Assembly: GCF_030512175.1 (NCBI RefSeq)
Contig: NZ_JAULBL010000001.1
Location: forward strand, 186,001-250,000
DNA: 64,000 nucleotides
Source of the DNA: Paeniglutamicibacter sulfureus
Lineage (GTDB): Bacteria > Actinomycetota > Actinomycetes > Actinomycetales > Micrococcaceae
Direction of reading: 5' to 3'
Shown here one piece after another: positions 35,788-45,096 of the stretch (within the stretch, counting starts at the first letter, position 1; each line of letters opens with the position of its first letter). The notes below the pieces were generated by a model. That model was given only the letters and a program-made list of their open reading frames with translations. It did no database searches and had not been told where the DNA came from. Both the position numbers and the translations under genes were made by a program.

Positions 35788-36218
35788 CGGGTGGCACCTG
35801 CCAGGGTGTCGGCCAGGACCGCGCGGACGATGGGAAGGTCTGCAGGTATCCATTCCAGGGCCTCGAGTGCTTCGTGTTCCAATGCGACCCAGGCCAGCTG
35901 GTCGTGGTCCTCGAGCGTGTCCGGGGTTCCGGCGGTGACCTCGGCAAACCAGACGCGCATCGCTGCACGTTCGTTGAGCACCCATCCCTCGGGGACCGGA
36001 CCGAAGACCTCGCTGCCCAGGGCCACTTCGATGCCGAGCTCCTCGGCCAGTTCGCGCTTCACCCCGTCTTCACAGGTCTCATCGGGTTCGAGCTTGCCTC
36101 CGGGAAATTCCCACATTCCCGCCAGCTCCGGCGGCGCGGTGCGTCGCGCGGCCAGCAGCCGGCTCGGGGACACGAGCGAGTCCAGGATCGCGGCGGCGAC
36201 TATCTGTTTGTAGGCCAT
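35784..36218 (-). CDS. Nudix hydrolase
   Basis: A 144-residue MutT-like hydrolase. The Nudix box GKLEPDETCEDGVKRELAEE (residues 41-60), followed by LGI, is complete. Start ATG 36218 follows AAGGA with an eight-base spacer; the longer frame to 36509 has no support. It is likely an 8-oxo-dGTP or similar nucleotide pool enzyme. It is coupled to pcp by a four-base overlap. Confidence 0.9.
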   Translation of the reverse strand: MAYKQIVAAAILDSLVSPSRLLAARRTAPPELAGMWEFPGGKLEPDETCEDGVKRELAEELGIEVALGSEVFGPVPEGWVLNERAAMRVWFAEVTAGTPDTLEDHDQLAWVALEHEALEALEWIPADLPIVRAVLADTLAGATR

Positions 36219-36346
36219 GGTCTTTATCCTTCGTTGGGAAGCGTCGCGGAAGCCCCGAGGATGTCGGGTTCGATGTGGATCACGCACGGGAGCGGAACGG
36301 CGCTCGGATGCGTGTTTCGCCGTCGCGCAGTTGCGCGGCCGGCGAC

Positions 36347-37225
36347 CTAACCGCGTCGTTGCGCCCGTGCCGAGGCATAGAGGCACATCGTCGCAGCGGT
36401 TCCCACGTTGAGAGATTCGGCGATCCCGTACAGCGGCACAGCCACGCGGTGGTCGGCACCTGCAAGTTCGGCTTCGTCCAGGCCCTGGCCCTCGTTTCCG
36501 AAAAGCCACACCGTCTGGTCTTCCAGCGCCGGTTCCCCTTCGGGCGCAGCTGCCCCGGCCCCGGCGCGCCGTGCGGCGCTGGCATCCTGGAGCGCATCCA
36601 AATCAGCGGCAGCGTAGCCGTCGGCTGCAAGAACGGTGCTGCCCTGGCCCTTGAACGCGGCAAGGATTTCACCCAAATCGACATTGGTGACGATAGGCAG
36701 GTGGAAGACGGAACCGACGGTGGAACGCACGGCCTTGGGGTTGTAGATATCCACGCTTCCCCCGGTCAGCACCACTGCGTCGGCGCCCGCTGCGTCCGCT
36801 GCCCGGATGATCGTGCCGGCGTTGCCCGGATCCTGCACGCGGCACAATACGGCCACGAGGCGGGGCTTGCCGGCAGCTACCTCCTGCAGGCTGGTTTCGG
36901 GGATGATGCACACGGCCACGATTCCCTGTGGTGTCACGGTGTCGGCCATCGCCGCCAAGACTTCCTGGCTGACCAGTCGAGTATGGATGCCGTCGGCCTT
37001 GTTGGACATGACCTCGAGTTCCGGATAGCGGTCCAGGCAGTCTTCGGTGGCATAGACGGCCCGAACAACGGGTGCCCGGCCATGTTCGGCATTTTCAAGG
37101 TGGAGGCGCAAGGCCTCGCGGACGGCCTGTGGGCCCTCGGTCAGGAACTCGCCGCTGCGGGCGCGTCCCGTGCGGGTGGCCAGTCGGGCCACTTCGCGAA
37201 CCTTTTCGGCACGAACATTGGTCAT
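36347..37225 (-). CDS. TrmH/SpoU-family RNA 2'-O-methyltransferase
   Basis: SPOUT methyltransferase for tRNA or rRNA, 292 residues from ATG 37225 (an in-frame ATG at 37255 adds ten residues without a better ribosome-binding site). The N-terminal substrate-binding domain has GEFLTEGPQAVREAL. The SPOUT knot shows NAGTIIRAADAAGADAVVL, FGNEGQGLD and MCLYASARAQRRG, the last near SLNVGTAA, all conserved motifs. In actinobacteria the gene in this position downstream of rplT is often called tsnR. Confidence 0.9.
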   Translation of the reverse strand: MTNVRAEKVREVARLATRTGRARSGEFLTEGPQAVREALRLHLENAEHGRAPVVRAVYATEDCLDRYPELEVMSNKADGIHTRLVSQEVLAAMADTVTPQGIVAVCIIPETSLQEVAAGKPRLVAVLCRVQDPGNAGTIIRAADAAGADAVVLTGGSVDIYNPKAVRSTVGSVFHLPIVTNVDLGEILAAFKGQGSTVLAADGYAAADLDALQDASAARRAGAGAAAPEGEPALEDQTVWLFGNEGQGLDEAELAGADHRVAVPLYGIAESLNVGTAATMCLYASARAQRRG

Positions 37226-37279
37226 GGTCACTTCGTTGTCTCCGGCAAGATTCATGGGAATGACTTTACCGGGGATACG

Positions 37280-37317
37280 CCAAAGGGACGGAATCGCAAA
37301 CGATTCCGTCCCTTTGG
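37280..37317. terminator. perfect 17-bp hairpin after rplT
   Basis: CCAAAGGGACGGAATCG (37280-37296) and its exact complement (37301-37317) flank CAAA. It lies 25 bases beyond the rplT stop on the minus strand and separates the ribosomal operon from the methyltransferase gene. No U-tract. Confidence 0.75.
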
Positions 37318-37341
37318 ACTAGAGCTTTATGAGCTCAAGGA

Positions 37342-38031
37342 CTAGGCGTCCTTGATCTGCTGGCGGGATTCGCCGCCTGCAGGCTCGAAGCCGGCTGCCT
37401 TGGCAGACTCAATGCTGTTGAACCAGTATTCGGCAACAGTCTGGTCGAACCAGGTCGAACCCGGGACGTGGTACTTGTTGGAACCGGCGTTGCCCTTGAT
37501 GATGAATCCGGCCGGAGCCTCTTCACCCTCGACACCCTTGACGGCACCGGCGGCCTCGGCCTTTTCGGCCGGGGTACCCTCTGCTGCCGGGGCTGCAACG
37601 GCAGCCTTCTTGGCCGGAGCCTTCTTGGCCGGTGCAACCGGAGCTGCGGCGGCGGCCTTGGGGGCGTTGACATCGGCCGGGAGGGCCTGCTTGGCAACTG
37701 CAACCAGTACGGCGAAAGCCTTGGCATCCGAAACGGCCAGCTCGGCCAGCATGCGGCGGTCAACCTCGACCGACGCAGCCTTCAGGCCCTGGATCAGGCG
37801 GTTGTAGGTCAGGTCGTTGGCGCGGGATGCAGCGTTGATGCGCTGGATCCAGAGGCGACGGAAGTCACCCTTGCGCTTGCGGCGGTCGCCGTAGCTGTAG
37901 ACGAACGAGTGGAGCAGCTGCTCCTTGGCCTTGCGGTACAAGCGCGAACGCTGACCGCGGTAGCCCTTGGCGCGTTCAAGAATGACGCGACGCTTCTTAT
38001 GGGCGTTTACTGCCCGCTTCACACGTGCCAC
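37342..38031 (-). CDS. rplT: 50S ribosomal protein L20 with C-terminal extra domain
   Basis: Residues 1-115 are a standard L20 ([40 protein letters not shown]), which binds 23S rRNA early in assembly. The protein is 229 residues, however, while L20 is normally about 120. An Ala/Lys-rich linker (about 123-165) leads to a small domain at 175-220: [20 protein letters not shown], then [21 protein letters not shown]. This is the sunset-type pattern (IKGN, YH-PG, W, AE-WF, A-AAGF) seen in other actinobacterial proteins. The effect on the ribosome is unknown. Last gene of the infC-rpmI-rplT operon. Confidence 0.9.
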   Translation of the reverse strand: MARVKRAVNAHKKRRVILERAKGYRGQRSRLYRKAKEQLLHSFVYSYGDRRKRKGDFRRLWIQRINAASRANDLTYNRLIQGLKAASVEVDRRMLAELAVSDAKAFAVLVAVAKQALPADVNAPKAAAAAPVAPAKKAPAKKAAVAAPAAEGTPAEKAEAAGAVKGVEGEEAPAGFIIKGNAGSNKYHVPGSTWFDQTVAEYWFNSIESAKAAGFEPAGGESRQQIKDA

Positions 38032-38137
38032 GTGTGTACTCCTTTGTTTCTGTTCCGCCTGGCCTCAAATATTGGGCCGGCAAAAAATCTTTATGTGGTC
38101 GGGAATCCAGGATCAGGATTCCCAAGACGGACTGGTG

Positions 38138-38332
38138 TTAGAGACCGAGCATCCGCTTGATGGTCTTGACGTCCGCCTTGGCGACCAACTGGTCAGATGC
38201 CAGGCGACGGGTGATGCGGGAGGACTTGTGCTCCAGGTAGTGGCGGCGGTTGGCCTGCTGGCGCACGAGCTTGCCGCTACCGGTGAGCTTGAAGCGCTTC
38301 TTGGCGCCACTGTGGGTCTTGAACTTCGGCAT
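38138..38332 (-). CDS. rpmI: 50S ribosomal protein L35
   Basis: A 64-residue basic protein, [20 protein letters not shown], normal family length and sequence. It lies between infC and rplT in the universal order. Confidence 0.95.
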   Translation of the reverse strand: MPKFKTHSGAKKRFKLTGSGKLVRQQANRRHYLEHKSSRITRRLASDQLVAKADVKTIKRMLGL

Positions 38333-38455
38333 ATCCGCCGTTCTCCTTACTTGCTCCCGGGATCCTTTCGGACCGGGGGATCGTGCGGACTCCCGCGTTT
38401 GGGGGAATCCGTGGTTCTGGTGTTGCTCTTGCGAGCTGCCCTGCTCGGGGCGACC

Positions 38456-39466
38456 TTACTTGGTCGTCCCGGGCTTGGGCGCGCGGGTTGCGGGCTTCGG
38501 ACCCGGCTTGCCCGCAGGCTTTGGTGGCATGGCCATTGGCTTGGGAACGGCCATTGGCTTCGGTGCCGCTGCCGGCTTGGCTGCGACGGCTGGCTTGGGG
38601 GCCGCTGCCGCTGCCGGCCTGCTGACCGCCGGACGTGCTGCTGCCGGTGCCTTTGAGGCTGCCGGACGGCTGGAAGCCTCGCGGGCGGGTGCCGACCTGA
38701 CAGGGGCCTTGGCCGCTGCTGGGGCTGTCCTGACCGGGGCGACCTTTGGTGCCGCGGCTGCTGCGGCCTCTTCAGCCGCTGCCTCCGCACGTACCTTGGC
38801 AAGCTTTTCCATGATGTCCGACTCGATGACATCGGCAACGGAGCCGCCGATCTCGCCCTGGGGCTCCGAGGTGTCCATCTTGGCCTTCGGGTTGGCTGCC
38901 TTGGCCTTGTCGGCATCGCGCTGTTCCAAGCGACGGGCTTCGGCCTTGGCCTCTGCCTTGTTCTTGAGAGGCCCGACAACCATGACCATGTTTCGGCCAT
39001 CGATACGTGGCGTCGACTCAACCAAGCCAACCTCGGCAACTGCCTCGGCAAACTTGTTCAACAGACGAATGCCCATTTCCGGACGCTGCTGTTCGCGGCC
39101 ACGGAACTGGATCATGGCCTTGACCTTGTCACCGGCGCCCAGGAAGCGAAGTGCGTGTCCGACCTTGGTTTCGTAGTCGTGCGTGTCGATCTTCAGACGG
39201 AAACGAATTTCCTTCAGCACGGTGTTCGTCTGGTTCTTGCGCGTTTCACGTGCCTTGACTGCAGCCTCGTACTTGTACTTTCCGAAGTCCATCAACTTGC
39301 ACACGGGAGGCTTGGCGGTAGGCGCCACCTCCACGAGATCAAGGTCGGACTCGACGGCAAGACGAAGTGCATCCTCAATACGGACAATGCCAACCTGTTC
39401 ACCGGCAGGGCCGACAAGCCGCACCTCTGGGACGCGGATTCGATCATTAATGCGTGGATCGCTAAT
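38456..39466 (-). CDS. infC: translation initiation factor IF-3 with AUU start and long C-terminal tail
   Basis: IF-3 binds the 30S subunit and checks start-codon/initiator-tRNA pairing. The gene is read here from ATT 39466, six bases after AGGAG (39473-39477); no ATG or GTG lies in a sensible place. The rare AUU start is the classical autoregulatory signal of infC, since IF-3 discriminates against it. The core of about 180 residues begins [17 protein letters not shown] and includes the N-domain, linker ([17 protein letters not shown]) and C-domain. A tail of about 130 residues, rich in alanine, proline and lysine, follows to residue 336. First gene of the operon. Confidence 0.88.
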   Translation of the reverse strand: MSDPRINDRIRVPEVRLVGPAGEQVGIVRIEDALRLAVESDLDLVEVAPTAKPPVCKLMDFGKYKYEAAVKARETRKNQTNTVLKEIRFRLKIDTHDYETKVGHALRFLGAGDKVKAMIQFRGREQQRPEMGIRLLNKFAEAVAEVGLVESTPRIDGRNMVMVVGPLKNKAEAKAEARRLEQRDADKAKAANPKAKMDTSEPQGEIGGSVADVIESDIMEKLAKVRAEAAAEEAAAAAAPKVAPVRTAPAAAKAPVRSAPAREASSRPAASKAPAAARPAVSRPAAAAAPKPAVAAKPAAAPKPMAVPKPMAMPPKPAGKPGPKPATRAPKPGTTK

Positions 39467-39507
39467 GTGTTGCTCCTGAGTAGTTCGAAGTTCGAGGCCA
39501 CCGCAGC

Positions 39508-39546
39508 AAAAGGAAAGGCCCTCGGCTGCATGTGCAGGCGAAGGCC
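39508..39546 (-). promoter_or_regulatory. attenuator-like hairpin in the infC leader
   Basis: On the minus strand a stem GGCCTTCG with CGAGGGCC (39539-39546 with 39517-39524, one G-U pair) encloses an inner CTGCA/TGCAG stem, followed by UUUCCUUUU (39516 down to 39508). It lies about 40 bases before the infC start. Hairpin plus U-tract implies transcription termination in the leader, as in L20-controlled infC operons of Firmicutes. Confidence 0.6.
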
Positions 39547-39750
39547 CCAGATTCGATCGATGAAAATTCATCCAGCCAACGAACCCCGCGGGGTCATCGG
39601 CACCGAACTTACCCGGCCGCCTGATTCGGCTGCTGCGGGTGGGAGTGGCCTCCACTTGCGTACTGGTTCCATGGCTCCTTGGTCACATCCACCCGGTGGG
39701 CGGCGCATCCAAGTACACGGATTCAGTCGGTCTATGGAAAGCTTAGCAGT

Positions 39751-40116
39751 ATGAGCACCCCTGAAACCAATCCGGACTCCAACAACGCCACCAACGAGAT
39801 CCGCGACATCGCCGAGGTGGCAGCCGTTGAAATCATCACCACCGCCGCCGTTCACCTCATGAGCGCCGCCGCAGTCAAATGCGGACTGGCCGAGGGCAAC
39901 GACGCCGAAGAGCTGAAGGACCTTGACGAGGCCCGCAAGCTCATCACCGCCCTTGCAGGTTTGGTCGTCTCCGCATCCCCGGAAATCGGCTCCCAGCACG
40001 CCGGTCCTTTGCGCGACGGCCTGCGTTCGCTGCAGCTTGCCTTCCGCGAAGCCTCGACCTTCCCGGACGAGCCGGGCAAGGGCCCGGGCGAAAAGCTCAC
40101 CGGCCCGGTGAACTAA
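39751..40116 (+). CDS. DUF1844 family protein
   Basis: A 121-residue soluble protein beginning MSTPETNPDSNNATNEIRDI. The core DIAEVAAVEIITTAAVHLMSAAAVKCGLAE and the downstream DLDEARKLITALAGLVV are the DUF1844 signature. Function unknown. It is the conserved divergent neighbour of infC in this group. GGAAAG nine bases ahead of the ATG may serve as a weak ribosome-binding site. Confidence 0.85.
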   Translation: MSTPETNPDSNNATNEIRDIAEVAAVEIITTAAVHLMSAAAVKCGLAEGNDAEELKDLDEARKLITALAGLVVSASPEIGSQHAGPLRDGLRSLQLAFREASTFPDEPGKGPGEKLTGPVN

Positions 40117-40221
40117 CACCCGCGTAACACTGCAAGATTTTGGCGGCTTGCGGTCGAGAGGTTGATCACAGAGTGGTTCCGGGCAGCCGGCACCGACTTG
40201 TTCCTCCCGGCCGCAGTGCCG

Positions 40222-40253
40222 AAAAATGCCCCGCTTCACGGCGGGGCATTTTT
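40222..40253. terminator. bidirectional intrinsic terminator
   Basis: AAAAATGCCCCGC (40222-40234) and GCGGGGCATTTTT (40241-40253) form a 13-bp stem with A- and T-runs on both sides, ideal for terminating both the DUF1844 gene and the convergent MFS gene. Confidence 0.88.
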
Positions 40254-40268
40254 TGTTTGTCCCCCGGC

Positions 40269-41612
40269 TTATGCGTCCTGGATGAGTGTGCGTGCCCGGG
40301 TCGTGGCCCGGCGCCGGCGCACCTGCTGTGCCACCAACGCCACCGCGCACACCACGGCGGCAATGGCACCGACCACGATGAATCCCGCGTTTGCACCGAA
40401 CGAGTCCACGGTGGCACCGGTGATGGGCGAACCCAGTGCCGTGCCGGTGGTCAATGCCGAGCCGTACCAGCCCATGGCCTCCCCGCGCCGCTTTTCCGCC
40501 ACCAGGTCGGTCAACCATTCCGAGGCCGCCGAGAGCACCGGCGCGCACAGCATGCCGGGCAGGATCGAGAACAGGGCCAGCGACCAGGTGCCGGTGGCGA
40601 ACGCCATCGGGACGGTGAGCACCGCCATGGCCAGCAACAGCACAATCGGTGAGATGCGCCGGTTCTGGCTGCCGTAGATCAGCCCGCCCACCAGCGAGGC
40701 GCCGCACCAGAAGAGGAAGACGATTCCCAGCTGGCCCTCGCTGTGCTGCGCGTCGAGAAGCGAAATGATGCCGACCTCGGTGCCCGAGAGCAGCAGCCCC
40801 GCGCCGGAGGCTGCAATGAACACCGCGATCACCGAGGCACTGACCCATCCGAACTTGTGACGGAAGCCGCGTCCGCGGGCGGAGATGCGCGCCCGCGTCG
40901 ACTTGGCCCCGGCCAGGATCAACTCGCCCTCGACCTCTGCCAGGCCGCCGGGTCCGGCGGCGATCAGCGAGGCCTCGGCCCCGAGGCGTTCCTCGTGCGG
41001 GTTGGCCTGGGTGGCCACGGCTCCGGGCTGGCCGGACCGGGTGGGCGGATTCAGGATCATCAGCGCCACGCCGCTGAGCGATGCCGCGGCGGCGATCCCG
41101 ATCATCCCGACGGTGGTGTCCAGTGATGTGGCCACGATCCCCGCTGTCGCCGGTCCGACGATGAAAACCAGTTCGGTGCCCATCGCATCCAGGGCGAAGG
41201 CCGACCGCCGGGTCTCCCCCGTGGTCATCACGCCCAGGGCGGTGCGGACCACGGAGAAGACCGGCAGGGAAAAGAGTCCGCCGAGGAACACGAGTGGCAG
41301 CACCCAGGTGAAGGAGACCTGGGGAACGATGCTCCACACCACGGCTTCGGCGATGATGGAGGGAATCAGCGCCCGACGCAGCCCGTACATGTCCACCACG
41401 TGTCCGCGCCAAGGTGCGCCCAGGGCGATGCCAATGGTCATCAGCCCGACCACGAGACCGGCCGGGCCCCAGTCAAGTCCCAGTTCGTTGACCAGGTGCA
41501 GCAATAGGAGCAGGCCGACCGTGGCGTGCGGAAGCCGGGCCACCATGCCGATCAGCAGCAGCGGAGCCACACCCGGCTGCCGCAGCAACTGGCCGTAGCG
41601 ACCGAATTTCAT
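40269..41612 (-). CDS. MFS transporter
   Basis: A 447-residue membrane protein with about twelve helices. Start MKFGRYGQLLRQPGVAPLLL at ATG 41612, overlapping the SseB gene stop by four bases. A charged cytoplasmic loop (about residues 190-250, ANPHEERLGAEASLIAAGPG) separates the two six-helix halves. Motif A-like GHVVDMYGLRR is near residue 72. The substrate is unknown; the family includes drug exporters. Confidence 0.85.
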   Translation of the reverse strand: MKFGRYGQLLRQPGVAPLLLIGMVARLPHATVGLLLLLHLVNELGLDWGPAGLVVGLMTIGIALGAPWRGHVVDMYGLRRALIPSIIAEAVVWSIVPQVSFTWVLPLVFLGGLFSLPVFSVVRTALGVMTTGETRRSAFALDAMGTELVFIVGPATAGIVATSLDTTVGMIGIAAAASLSGVALMILNPPTRSGQPGAVATQANPHEERLGAEASLIAAGPGGLAEVEGELILAGAKSTRARISARGRGFRHKFGWVSASVIAVFIAASGAGLLLSGTEVGIISLLDAQHSEGQLGIVFLFWCGASLVGGLIYGSQNRRISPIVLLLAMAVLTVPMAFATGTWSLALFSILPGMLCAPVLSAASEWLTDLVAEKRRGEAMGWYGSALTTGTALGSPITGATVDSFGANAGFIVVGAIAAVVCAVALVAQQVRRRRATTRARTLIQDA

Positions 41613-42523
41613 GCCGGCGTACCGGGATCCGAGGTTGGTCCTGCCTTCAGGGCAACCTCGAGCGAATCGACATTGTGGGCAAAGTCCTGGTTGGCCGACA
41701 ACCGCGCGTGGATCCGCGAGACGCACTCGCGGGCCCCTGCCTCGTCGATACCCGGGCGGAAGGTGAATTCAAGGCGCAGTTCCGGTCCGGAACCCCCACC
41801 GGGCACGGACGTGCCTGCGGCGGTGCGCGACCCCACCCCGCGTCCCGGTGCCATGTGGATCGCGGTGAGTGCCGCTTCGCTCGCGGCCTGTTCGGCAACC
41901 ACGGCTGCCAGCTCCTCGCTGAGGTAGCTGGGGGTCCAGTCCTCTTGCCGGGCAAGGGCCCACATGCCCGGACGGCGCAGCACGAAGGTGAAGTCGGCGC
42001 CGGGGTCCAGGACCAGCATTTGGGCTTCCTCGCTCACGGCCGAAAGTGCAGCCCGCGGGGCGTAGACGGCCACGGGTCGCGCCTCGGCATGCCAGGCCTG
42101 GAGGTTCTCGACACTGCTGAACACCGGCAGGGCCTTCCGGCCCTCGGGAGCCGTGAGGGTGACCAGGGCCATGTCGGCTTCCTTGTCCTCGGCAAAGCCG
42201 TGTTCCCCCATGCCGCCTTCGGCCAGCTGTGCCACGACGGCGATGTAGACGCGGGCCCCTGCAAGGGCGGCATGGACCTGTTGCTCGGTGCCGGTTCCGG
42301 CGATGAGGCCCTCGAGGGCCGCCTTGAGCTGCGCGTCGATCAGGCCGTTGTCGTTGTCGAAGTTGTGCAGCGGGTTTCCCTCGCCGCCGAGGTCCCGGCC
42401 TTCCCAGCTTTGCCCCGCGGAATCTCCGGACCCGCCGGCGCGTGCCAGGGCGGCGGCGATATGTCCGGGCAGGTGGCGCTCTGCGCCTTGTCCGGCGGGG
42501 GAAGAAGGAGAATTCGTGCTCAT
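41609..42523 (-). CDS. SseB-family protein
   Basis: A 304-residue soluble protein. The N-terminal part includes ALEGLIAGTGTEQQVHAAL and ARVYIAVVAQLAE, the SseB N-terminal fold; the C-terminal half has LVLDPGADFTFVLRRPGMWA and ELRLEFTFRPGIDEAG. Its role in actinobacteria is unknown. An in-frame start six bases upstream (42529) is also possible. It is coupled to the MFS gene. Confidence 0.85.
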   Translation of the reverse strand: MSTNSPSSPAGQGAERHLPGHIAAALARAGGSGDSAGQSWEGRDLGGEGNPLHNFDNDNGLIDAQLKAALEGLIAGTGTEQQVHAALAGARVYIAVVAQLAEGGMGEHGFAEDKEADMALVTLTAPEGRKALPVFSSVENLQAWHAEARPVAVYAPRAALSAVSEEAQMLVLDPGADFTFVLRRPGMWALARQEDWTPSYLSEELAAVVAEQAASEAALTAIHMAPGRGVGSRTAAGTSVPGGGSGPELRLEFTFRPGIDEAGARECVSRIHARLSANQDFAHNVDSLEVALKAGPTSDPGTPA

Positions 42524-42656
42524 ATGCACATGCTATCTTGCGCCCGCGTCAGGGGTGGATCGCGGGATTCGGTGCCTGTGGCCCGGGCGCCCATGTGCCG
42601 GGCCGATTCGTTGGGTGCCGGTGCCCCGGCGGTGTGGTGAAGCTCGCTCGGAGACA

Positions 42657-42697
42657 CGGATGGGGGCAGTGCCGCAACGCGGCAGTGCCCCCATCCG
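42657..42697 (-). terminator. long hairpin downstream of hisA
   Basis: CGGATGGGGGCAGTGCCGC (from 42657) pairs with GCGGCAGTGCCCCCATCCG (to 42697) around AAC, 19 bp with one mismatch. It lies about 40 bases after the hisA stop and probably ends the histidine operon. Confidence 0.7.
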
Positions 42698-42738
42698 ATC
42701 GATGCCTGTTGCCGCCCGAAAGCGGCGGCCGCTGGATC

Positions 42739-43482
42739 CTAGCGGCGCCCTGCCACGTCCAGTGCTTCGGCCATGGTGAACTTGCCGGCGTACAGCGCCT
42801 TGCCCACGATCGCGCCTTCAACGCCGCTGGGGACCAGTTCGCGCAAAACGCGCAGGTCCTCAAGGCTGGAGATGCCGCCGGAAGCGATGACCGGCTTGTC
42901 GGTGCGCTTGCACATTTCGGCGAGCAGTTCGACGTTGGGTCCGCGCAGCGTTCCGTCCTTGGTCACGTCGGTGACCACGTAGCGGGCGCATCCGGCATCT
43001 TCCAGGCGAGCCAGGACCTCCCAGATGTCCCCGCCCTCCTTGGTCCAGCCGCGGCCGGACAGCGTGGTTCCGCGCACGTCCAGGCCCACGGCAATCTTGT
43101 CGCCGTGGCGGGCGATGGCCCGTGCGGTCCACTCCGGGTTTTCCAGGGCGGCGGTGCCCAGATTGACACGGGTGGCGCCGAATTCCAGGGCGCGGTCGAG
43201 GGACTCGTCGTCGCGGATGCCGCCGGAGAGCTCGACCTTGATGGTCAGTTCCTTGGCAATGCGGCCCAGGATCTCGGTGTTGTGGCCGCGGCCGAAGGCA
43301 GCGTCCAGGTCCACCAGGTGCACCCATTCGGCTCCTGCGTTCTGCCACGCAAGTGCTGCCTCAAGCGGGTCGCCGTATCCGGTTTCGGATCCGGCCTCGC
43401 CCTGGACCAGGCGCACGGCCTGGCCGTCGGCCACGTCCACGGCGGGCAACAATTCCAGGATGTTGTTTTGGTTCTCGGTCAT
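42739..43482 (-). CDS. hisA: phosphoribosyl isomerase A (HisA/PriA)
   Basis: A (beta/alpha)8 barrel isomerase of 247 residues, starting at ATG 43482, six bases after [24 protein letters not shown] at the N-terminus holds the first catalytic aspartate, [12 protein letters not shown] follows, and [16 protein letters not shown] carries the second. [12 protein letters not shown] and [11 protein letters not shown] bind phosphate. Actinobacteria lack trpF and use this enzyme for both histidine and tryptophan synthesis. Confidence 0.93.
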   Translation of the reverse strand: MTENQNNILELLPAVDVADGQAVRLVQGEAGSETGYGDPLEAALAWQNAGAEWVHLVDLDAAFGRGHNTEILGRIAKELTIKVELSGGIRDDESLDRALEFGATRVNLGTAALENPEWTARAIARHGDKIAVGLDVRGTTLSGRGWTKEGGDIWEVLARLEDAGCARYVVTDVTKDGTLRGPNVELLAEMCKRTDKPVIASGGISSLEDLRVLRELVPSGVEGAIVGKALYAGKFTMAEALDVAGRR

Positions 43483-43573
43483 GATCATTCCTTGGTTTTT
43501 CCGGGCCGGCGCATTGGGGCCGGGTGATGCGAGGCGGGGCCGGCAACGATCGTGCCGGCCGGTGGGGTGCCGG

Positions 43574-43723
43574 TTAAAGCGTCAGGGCGTAGGCTGCGAA
43601 GAGCGCCATCCCGGCCAACACCCAGGCGGCGATGATCCAGGAGATATGGGCGCGTTGCTGGCGCAGCGAAAGCGCTCCGCCGGCCAGCAGGCCGGCGACC
43701 GCCATGAGGATGATGGACCACAT
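43574..43723 (-). CDS. 49-residue membrane protein in the histidine operon
   Basis: A small frame exactly between hisH and hisA. ATG 43723 lies three bases after the hisH stop; stop TAA at 43574-43576. The sequence starts [20 protein letters not shown] and continues [18 protein letters not shown] with a hydrophobic end, giving two membrane helices joined by a short basic loop. Translation is probably coupled to hisH. The role is unknown; a similar small gene may be conserved in relatives, which needs comparison. Confidence 0.7.
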   Translation of the reverse strand: MWSIILMAVAGLLAGGALSLRQQRAHISWIIAAWVLAGMALFAAYALTL

Positions 43724-43726
43724 GGT

Positions 43727-44362
43727 CTAGAGGGTCCCCAACCAGTTGCGCAGCAATTTGGCCCCGGCCTCGCCAGACTTCTCCGGGTGGAATTGCAGGG
43801 CGCACAGGGGCCCGTTCTCGATCCCGGCAATGAAGGGAACGCCGTGTTCGGCCCAGGTGACTTGCGGCGGGACCATCTTGGGCTGGGCGACGTCGAAGTT
43901 CCATTCCTGCACCGCGTAGGAGTGCACGAAGTAGAAGCGCTCGTCCTCGATACCGGCAAAGAGCTTGCTTCCGGCCGGCGGGGTAACGGTGTTCCATCCC
44001 ATGTGCGGGACGACCGGGGCCTTGAGCAGCTCCACGGTGCCGGGCCATTCGGCCAGTCCCGGGGTGCGGATCCCGTGTTCCACGCCCTCGTCAAAGAAGA
44101 CCTGGTGTCCGACGCAGACGCCGAGCACCGGGCGACCGCCGGCGATGCGGCGTCCGATCCAGCGGATGGCACCGACGTCCTTCAGTGCCTGCATGACGGC
44201 AGCAAAGGCACCGACCCCGGGAACGAAGAGCCCGTCGCATTCCAGGATGTCCTCGGGCTTGGCCGAGAGCTTGACCTCGGCGCCGGCCGCCTCAAGGGCC
44301 CTGACGGCCGAGCGGACGTTGCCGGAACCGTAGTCAAGGACGGTGACTGTCTTGGCCGCCAT
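43727..44362 (-). CDS. hisH: imidazole glycerol phosphate synthase, glutaminase subunit
   Basis: Class I glutamine amidotransferase that feeds ammonia to HisF. At 211 residues it has the family length. The nucleophile cysteine is in [14 protein letters not shown] near residue 87, and the histidine and glutamate are in [12 protein letters not shown] near residue 190. Its ATG directly follows the hisB stop. The partner hisF is not in this window. Confidence 0.94.
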   Translation of the reverse strand: MAAKTVTVLDYGSGNVRSAVRALEAAGAEVKLSAKPEDILECDGLFVPGVGAFAAVMQALKDVGAIRWIGRRIAGGRPVLGVCVGHQVFFDEGVEHGIRTPGLAEWPGTVELLKAPVVPHMGWNTVTPPAGSKLFAGIEDERFYFVHSYAVQEWNFDVAQPKMVPPQVTWAEHGVPFIAGIENGPLCALQFHPEKSGEAGAKLLRNWLGTL

Positions 44363-44983
44363 CTACAGCGCACCCTTCGTGGACGGGATGGCGTCGCCGA
44401 TGCGGGCATCGGGTTGCACGGCTTCGCGCAGGGCGCGGGCAAATGCCTTGAACTGGGCCTCGACGATGTGGTGCGGGTCGCGTCCGGAAAGCACCTCGAT
44501 GTGGGCGCAGATCTGGGCGTGGAAGGTCAGCGCCTCGAAGACGTGCCGGGTCATCGACCCCGTGAAGTGGCCGCCGATCAGGTGGTATTCCTGGCCTGCG
44601 GGCTCGCCGCCGTGGACCAGGTAGGGGCGCCCGGAGATGTCGACAACGGCGCGTGCCAGGGCCTCGTCCAGCGGGGCATAGGCGGTGCCGAAGCGGGTGA
44701 TGCCCGCCTTGTTTCCCAGGGCGGTGCGCAGCACCTCGCCAATGGTGATGGCGGTGTCTTCGACGGTGTGGTGCACGTCGATGTGGATGTCTCCGGTGGC
44801 GCGCACCGTCAGGTCGATCAGCGAATGCTTCGAAAGCGCGGTCAGCATGTGGTCGTAGAACGGGACGCCGGTGCTGATTTCCGAGCGGCCGGTGCCGTCC
44901 AGATCAAGTTCGACAAAGACGGAGGACTCGCTGGTGATGCGTTCGAGGCGAGCGCGACGACCCGTGAGTTTTTCGGCAGACAT
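44363..44983 (-). CDS. hisB: imidazoleglycerol-phosphate dehydratase
   Basis: Metal-dependent dehydratase of 206 residues, without the phosphatase domain fused in enterobacteria. Both duplicated metal-binding repeats are present: [17 protein letters not shown], then [11 protein letters not shown] and [11 protein letters not shown], with [17 protein letters not shown] near the end. Start ATG 44983 is six bases after AAAGGA; an earlier ATG abuts the ribosome-binding site. Confidence 0.94.
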   Translation of the reverse strand: MSAEKLTGRRARLERITSESSVFVELDLDGTGRSEISTGVPFYDHMLTALSKHSLIDLTVRATGDIHIDVHHTVEDTAITIGEVLRTALGNKAGITRFGTAYAPLDEALARAVVDISGRPYLVHGGEPAGQEYHLIGGHFTGSMTRHVFEALTFHAQICAHIEVLSGRDPHHIVEAQFKAFARALREAVQPDARIGDAIPSTKGAL

Positions 44984-45096
44984 GCACATTCCTTTAGATC
45001 AGGCGTTGAGACGAGGATGTGGTGCGGCGGCTGGCTCGTGCGCGACCGGGCATTTCGTGAAATTCGCCCGCCGCGTCCAGCGCCACCCCACCAAGT

